A DNA stretch of 64,000 nt from JAKFDI01 sp036676235 (lineage in GTDB: Bacteria > Pseudomonadota > Gammaproteobacteria > Burkholderiales > Burkholderiaceae_C): positions 54,767-118,766 of the forward strand of contig JAKFDI010000096.1 in NCBI GenBank assembly GCA_036676235.1, in the 5' to 3' direction. Made by a program: the position numbers and the translations under genes. This document shows positions 60,815 through 64,000 of the stretch, piece after piece. The stretch's first letter is position 1. Each line of letters begins with the position of its first letter. The notes under the pieces were generated by a model. The model worked only from the letters and a program-made list of their open reading frames with translations, did not search any database and was not told where the DNA came from.

Positions 60815-60837
60815 GTACCTGTAGAAATTGTAGGTAC
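60815..60837. promoter_or_regulatory. HxlR operator palindrome
   Basis: GTACCT-N11-AGGTAC is a perfect 6-bp inverted repeat in the 128-base divergent gap, about 37 bases before the regulator start and 70 before the oxidoreductase start. It has the length expected for an HxlR dimer and probably controls both genes. Confidence 0.75.
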
Positions 60838-60906
60838 TTGCCATGCCAAACCATGGCTTCATATCCTGTCGACCAGCGATGTTGCTGGGCCTTCGAAGGA
60901 ATGCAG

Positions 60907-61770
60907 ATGAACGCAGTTGCAGTGATCGGCCTCGGCCAGATGGGCACCACCTTGGCGCGGCTGCTGCTGGGCAAGGGTCACGAGGTGCATGTGTGGAACC
61001 GGACGCCGTCGAAGGCGCAGCCCCTGATCAAGCTCGGCGCAACGCCGGCGGTCAGCGCAGCAGCGGCCATGCACGCCAGCCGAATCGTGGTGATGTGCGT
61101 GCACGACTACGCCGCTGTCGACGACATTCTTCAGGGGGAGGGCGTGCAGGCGGCGCTCGACGGCCGCCTGCTGGTCCAGCTGACCACCGGCAGCCCGCAG
61201 GACGCCCGCAACGCGCAGGACCGTGCGGCAGCGGTGGGCGCGGTCTACCTCGACGGCGCGATCCAGGTCGCGCCGGAGCAGATGGGCCAGCCCGACACCA
61301 CCATCCTCGTGTCCGGCGCGCAGGCGGCGTTCGAGCGCGGCCGCCAGGTGCTGGCCGTCTTCGGCGGCAACATCGTCTACCTGGGCGAGAAGGCGGGTGC
61401 CGCGGCGACGATGGACATGGCCACGCTGTCCTACGTCTACGGCGCCATCCTAGGGTTCGTTCACGGCGCGCGCGTCACCGAGGCCGAAGGCCTTTCCATG
61501 CAGGCCTATGGCGACATCGTGGCCGCCATGTCCCCGTCATATGGCCAGTTCCTGCGGCACCAGGCGGCGGTGATCGACTCGGGCGACTTCACCGTCTCGC
61601 AGAGTCCGCTGTCGATCTCCGCCGAAGCCACGCAGCGGCTGGAGCGCATCGCGCGCGAGTCGGGGCTCGATGCGCAGGTGCCGGCGCTCGCAGCCCGCCT
61701 GTTTCGCCAGGCGCAGGACGCGGGCCATGGGCGGGAGGAGCTGGCGGCGCTGATCAAGGTGCTGCGCTGA
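60907..61770 (+). CDS. NAD(P)-dependent oxidoreductase, beta-hydroxyacid dehydrogenase / imine reductase-like
   Basis: The 287-residue protein has the Rossmann motif VAVIGLGQMGTTLARLLLG, NRTPSKAQPL (NADP-type Arg/Thr), LTTGSPQDARN and the long C-terminal helical domain. It looks like imine reductases or 3-hydroxyisobutyrate dehydrogenases; the usual catalytic Lys is replaced around MDMATLSYVY, nearer the imine reductase type. ATG 60907 is chosen because GAAGGA lies 6 bases upstream; ATG 60901 is too close to it. Confidence 0.87.
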   Translation: MNAVAVIGLGQMGTTLARLLLGKGHEVHVWNRTPSKAQPLIKLGATPAVSAAAAMHASRIVVMCVHDYAAVDDILQGEGVQAALDGRLLVQLTTGSPQDARNAQDRAAAVGAVYLDGAIQVAPEQMGQPDTTILVSGAQAAFERGRQVLAVFGGNIVYLGEKAGAAATMDMATLSYVYGAILGFVHGARVTEAEGLSMQAYGDIVAAMSPSYGQFLRHQAAVIDSGDFTVSQSPLSISAEATQRLERIARESGLDAQVPALAARLFRQAQDAGHGREELAALIKVLR

Positions 61771-61798
61771 GACGGAGTCGGGTTCGGGCTCGAACGCC

Positions 61799-62767
61799 TC
61801 AGCGCCCTGTAGCCCCACGCCGCACCGACCCCGGCGTCAGCCCGGTCACGCGCTTGAACGCGCGGTTGAACGCCGCTTCGGAGTCGTAGCCGACCTGCGC
61901 GGCCAGTTGCGCGAGCGGTTGCCGGCGCTCCTGCAGGCGGGCCAGCGCGACCCGCATGCGCCACTGCGTCACATAGGCCATCGGCGGCGTGCCGACCATC
62001 TGCGTGAACCGCGCCGTGAAGGCGGAGCGGGACAACCCGCCTTCGCGCGCCAGGTCCGCAAGCGTCAGCGGCTGGGCCGGGTCGCGGTGGATGCTGGCGA
62101 GGGCGCGCCCCACGTGGCGGTCCTGCAGCCCGCGCAGCCACCCGGTCTGGCTGGCGGCACTGGATTCGACCCAGGACCGGATGGCCTGGATGACGATGAT
62201 GTCGGCCAGGCGCGTGATCACGCTTTCGCTGCCCGCACGCCGTTGCCCGGCCTCGGCCACCAGCAGCCGGAAGCTGCTGTGCAGCCACTCCATCTCGGGC
62301 GTGTGCAGGCCTTCGATCGTGATGCAGCGCGGCAGCGAAGCCGCCAGATGCCGCGCCACCGGGTCGTCGAAGCGCATGGCGCCACAGATGGCTTCACTGA
62401 CGAGCCCGCCGCCGCCGTGGCGCAGCACCTCCAGCCATTCGGCGATCGGCTCGCGCTGCAGATCGAACAGCGGCTCGCTGGCGGCGCCCGGCTCGCTCAG
62501 GAACAGGTGCCCCACCCCTTGCGGCATGAGCGCGAAGTCGCCGTGTCGCAGTTCGCGCGCGGGCTCGCCGTCGATCAGCAGCCAGCCGCTGCCCGCCGTG
62601 ACCACATGGAACACCAGGCAATCGGGCATGGGCGGCATGTCCAGCCCCCAGGGCGCGGAGAGCACCGAATGGCAGTACACGACGCCCGTCATGCGCATCT
62701 GGTGCAGCGCTTGCGCGAGCGGATCGCGCCGATCGAGAAAGTCGGGAATCTGGGGCGTGTGCTTCAT
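61799..62767 (-). CDS. AraC family transcriptional regulator
   Basis: The 322-residue protein has an N-terminal cupin-type sensing domain (VVTAGSGWLLIDGEPARELR; DFALMPQGVGHLFL) and two C-terminal helix-turn-helix units (LTLADLAREGGLSRSAFTAR; LAQLAAQVGYDSEAAFNRAF with FKRVTGLTPGSVRR). It is divergent from the NmrA-like gene, which it probably controls. Confidence 0.93.
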   Translation of the reverse strand: MKHTPQIPDFLDRRDPLAQALHQMRMTGVVYCHSVLSAPWGLDMPPMPDCLVFHVVTAGSGWLLIDGEPARELRHGDFALMPQGVGHLFLSEPGAASEPLFDLQREPIAEWLEVLRHGGGGLVSEAICGAMRFDDPVARHLAASLPRCITIEGLHTPEMEWLHSSFRLLVAEAGQRRAGSESVITRLADIIVIQAIRSWVESSAASQTGWLRGLQDRHVGRALASIHRDPAQPLTLADLAREGGLSRSAFTARFTQMVGTPPMAYVTQWRMRVALARLQERRQPLAQLAAQVGYDSEAAFNRAFKRVTGLTPGSVRRGATGR

Positions 62768-62881
62768 GAGGGGCTATCCCTGCGGGTCAGGATGATGAGT
62801 CAAGAGAGCGGGACGCTCGGCGATTGAGCGGCGGGCCGCGCTGCAGCCCAATGGTGCCCTTCGCAACAGACGAGACCTGCC

Positions 62882-63775
62882 ATGACCACGATCTCAGTGA
62901 TGGGCGCCACCGGCCGAACCGGTGGATCGATCGCGCAGCGCCTGCTGGCCCGCGACGTGCACGTGCGCGCCCTGGCGCGAACCGACGAGCGGCTGCGCCC
63001 GCTCGCGGCGCAAGGCGCCGAAGCCCTGGCCGGGGATGCGGCCGACGCCGCCTACCTGACGCGCGCCTTTCGCGGCGCCGATGCGGTGTATGCGTTGATG
63101 CCGCACGATCCCGCCGAACCCGGCTACCTGCGCCAGCAGCAGCGGCAAGGCGAGGCGATGGCCGACGCCCTGCGCGCCAGCGGCGTTCGCGGCGTCGTCA
63201 TGCTCAGCAGCATCGGCGCCGACCAGCCGGCGGGCACGGGCGTGATCCAGAGCCTGTACGAGCAGGAGCAGCGGCTGCGCGCGATCGACGGACTCGACGT
63301 GCTGTTCCTGCGGCCGGGCGCGTTCTTCGACACCTACCACGCGGCCTTGCCGGTCATCCGATCGGCCGGCATCTTGGCCGATGCGCTGGCGCCCGATCAG
63401 GCGGTGCCCATGGTCGCCACTCGCGACATCGCCGCAGTGGCCGCCGACGCGTTGCTGGCGCACGACTGGCAGGGCCTCGTGGTGCGCGAACTGTGCGGGC
63501 CACGCGACATGACCAGTCGCGAGATCGCCCGCATCCTCGGCGCTCGACTCGGTCTGCCCGACCTGCCGTACGTGCAGATGCCGTACGACGAAATGACGCA
63601 GGCGCTAATCGAGGCGGGCATGGCGCCGGACGCGGCCGCCCTCATCGTCGAGATGGCGCGCGGCATGAACGAAGGCCGGATCCGGTCGACGCAGCCGCGC
63701 GATGAACGCACGACCTTGCCGACGAGCTTCGAGGCGTTCTCGCAGGAACTGGTGGAAGCGTTTACCCAGGCCTGA
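62882..63775 (+). CDS. NmrA-family NAD(P)-binding protein
   Basis: The 297-residue atypical SDR has ISVMGATGRTGGSIAQRLLA, LSSIGADQPAGTGVIQ, FLRPGAFFDTYHAALPVIRS and MVATRDIAAVAADALLAHDW. It resembles NmrA/quinone oxidoreductase 2-like sensors. It lacks the usual Tyr-x3-Lys, so it may sense or reduce. It is divergent from the AraC gene; the 114-base gap should hold shared control. Confidence 0.88.
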   Translation: MTTISVMGATGRTGGSIAQRLLARDVHVRALARTDERLRPLAAQGAEALAGDAADAAYLTRAFRGADAVYALMPHDPAEPGYLRQQQRQGEAMADALRASGVRGVVMLSSIGADQPAGTGVIQSLYEQEQRLRAIDGLDVLFLRPGAFFDTYHAALPVIRSAGILADALAPDQAVPMVATRDIAAVAADALLAHDWQGLVVRELCGPRDMTSREIARILGARLGLPDLPYVQMPYDEMTQALIEAGMAPDAAALIVEMARGMNEGRIRSTQPRDERTTLPTSFEAFSQELVEAFTQA

Positions 63776-63843
63776 CAGCGGGCCGATCGCGCCGGCTCGG
63801 AGGCTGAGCGTTTTTGCAGAGCACGCCCCACCCCCGTTCGGGC

Positions 63844-63891
63844 TGAGGTATCGAAGCCCGTGCCCCGAGCAGCAGGCCCTTCGATACCTCA
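63844..63891. repeat. 13-bp perfect inverted repeat beyond the NmrA gene
   Basis: TGAGGTATCGAAG at 63844-63856 pairs with CTTCGATACCTCA at 63879-63891 around a 22-base loop. It may end transcription of the NmrA gene, or be the target next to the insertion sequence that begins just after. Confidence 0.7.
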
Positions 63892-63906
63892 GAGGGTGTA
63901 GACAAA

Positions 63907-64000
63907 TTAGTTTGGCGTGGTGAGCCGGTTGAGAAGCATCACTGCCTGAGACATCCAGGCCCATGCGCCAGCGTGGGCAGGCGAGCGGTCGTGATGCATG
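63907..64000 (-). mobile_element. Probable C-terminal end of an IS transposase gene (cut by window edge)
   Basis: The reverse strand codes for a fragment ending GAWAWMSQAVMLLNRLTTPN, a hydrophobic helix plus -LNRL like the tail of IS5-type transposases. The TAA is at 63907-63909, and the probable terminal repeat of the element (around GGGTGTAGACAAATTAG, from about 63893) is directly beyond. The call rests on style of sequence, not on a database match. Confidence 0.45.

Noticed and set aside
63776..64000. Whole right end as coding on the plus strand
   Set aside because: Short frames there have no motif; the inverted repeat and IS-like end explain the region better.
1..64000. CRISPR arrays, tRNA or rRNA genes
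   Set aside because: No spaced direct repeats of array type and no cloverleaf or rRNA-like stretch were found on reading both strands.

Overview
The window is GC-rich DNA from a betaproteobacterium. The order Burkholderiales, near the Rubrivivax/Leptothrix/Methylibium group, is the best guess. That guess rests on the flanking gene order (HIT, DUF971, ubiE on one side; ubiJ, ubiB, FmdB, DUF502, aspS, nudB, endonuclease, clsB on the other), on the exosortase-B type polysaccharide genes, and on the dispersed hairpin repeats. No tRNA, rRNA, CRISPR array or prophage was seen.

Region 1 (1-2153) is core: the end of a flavin/Fe-S oxidoreductase, a HIT hydrolase, a DUF971 protein and ubiE, closed by a clear intrinsic terminator. 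Region 2 (about 2400-37757) is a large exopolysaccharide (EPS) locus of the methanolan/XrtB type. The first forward block carries epsD, epsE, epsF, epsG, exosortase xrtB, a Wzy/ligase-like polymerase, a glycosyltransferase and a pyruvyl transferase. A reverse block holds two glycosyltransferases and a Wzx-like flippase. A long, tightly overlapping forward block (14872-27263) holds seven more glycosyltransferases (ten in all; one is a WecG/TagA-STAS fusion), a DUF535 protein, a SAT-like acyltransferase, a 49-residue membrane peptide, a GMC flavoenzyme and a HAD-UbiA fusion. Next come a secreted beta-helix protein with an Fn3 lipoprotein, then epsI. A reverse block supplies the initiating sugar-phosphate transferase, the outer-membrane protein EpsL, and GalE, ManC and Ugd for nucleotide sugars. 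Together these would start the unit on undecaprenyl phosphate, build it with at least ten transferases, flip and polymerise it, control its length and export it. ManC, GalE, Ugd and the pyruvyl transferase suggest an acidic polymer. Four copies of a hairpin-rich intergenic repeat sit just after stop codons in this locus.

Region 3 (37983-46082) returns to core genes: ubiJ, ubiB, a sodium:solute symporter, an FmdB zinc ribbon, DUF502, aspS, nudB and an EEP nuclease. The EPS locus therefore lies between ubiE and ubiJ-ubiB.

Region 4 (46129-64000) is mixed: clsB, a DNA exonuclease/ATP-dependent ligase pair, a Rhizobium-type asparaginase, an EamA transporter, DUF429, a toxin-antitoxin pair, a thioesterase, a GbsR-like regulator with a DCC/SDR operon and matching operators, a striking hexad-repeat solenoid protein, DUF1232 and nuclease genes, an orphan binding protein, two more regulator/oxidoreductase pairs, and probably the edge of an insertion sequence at the right end.
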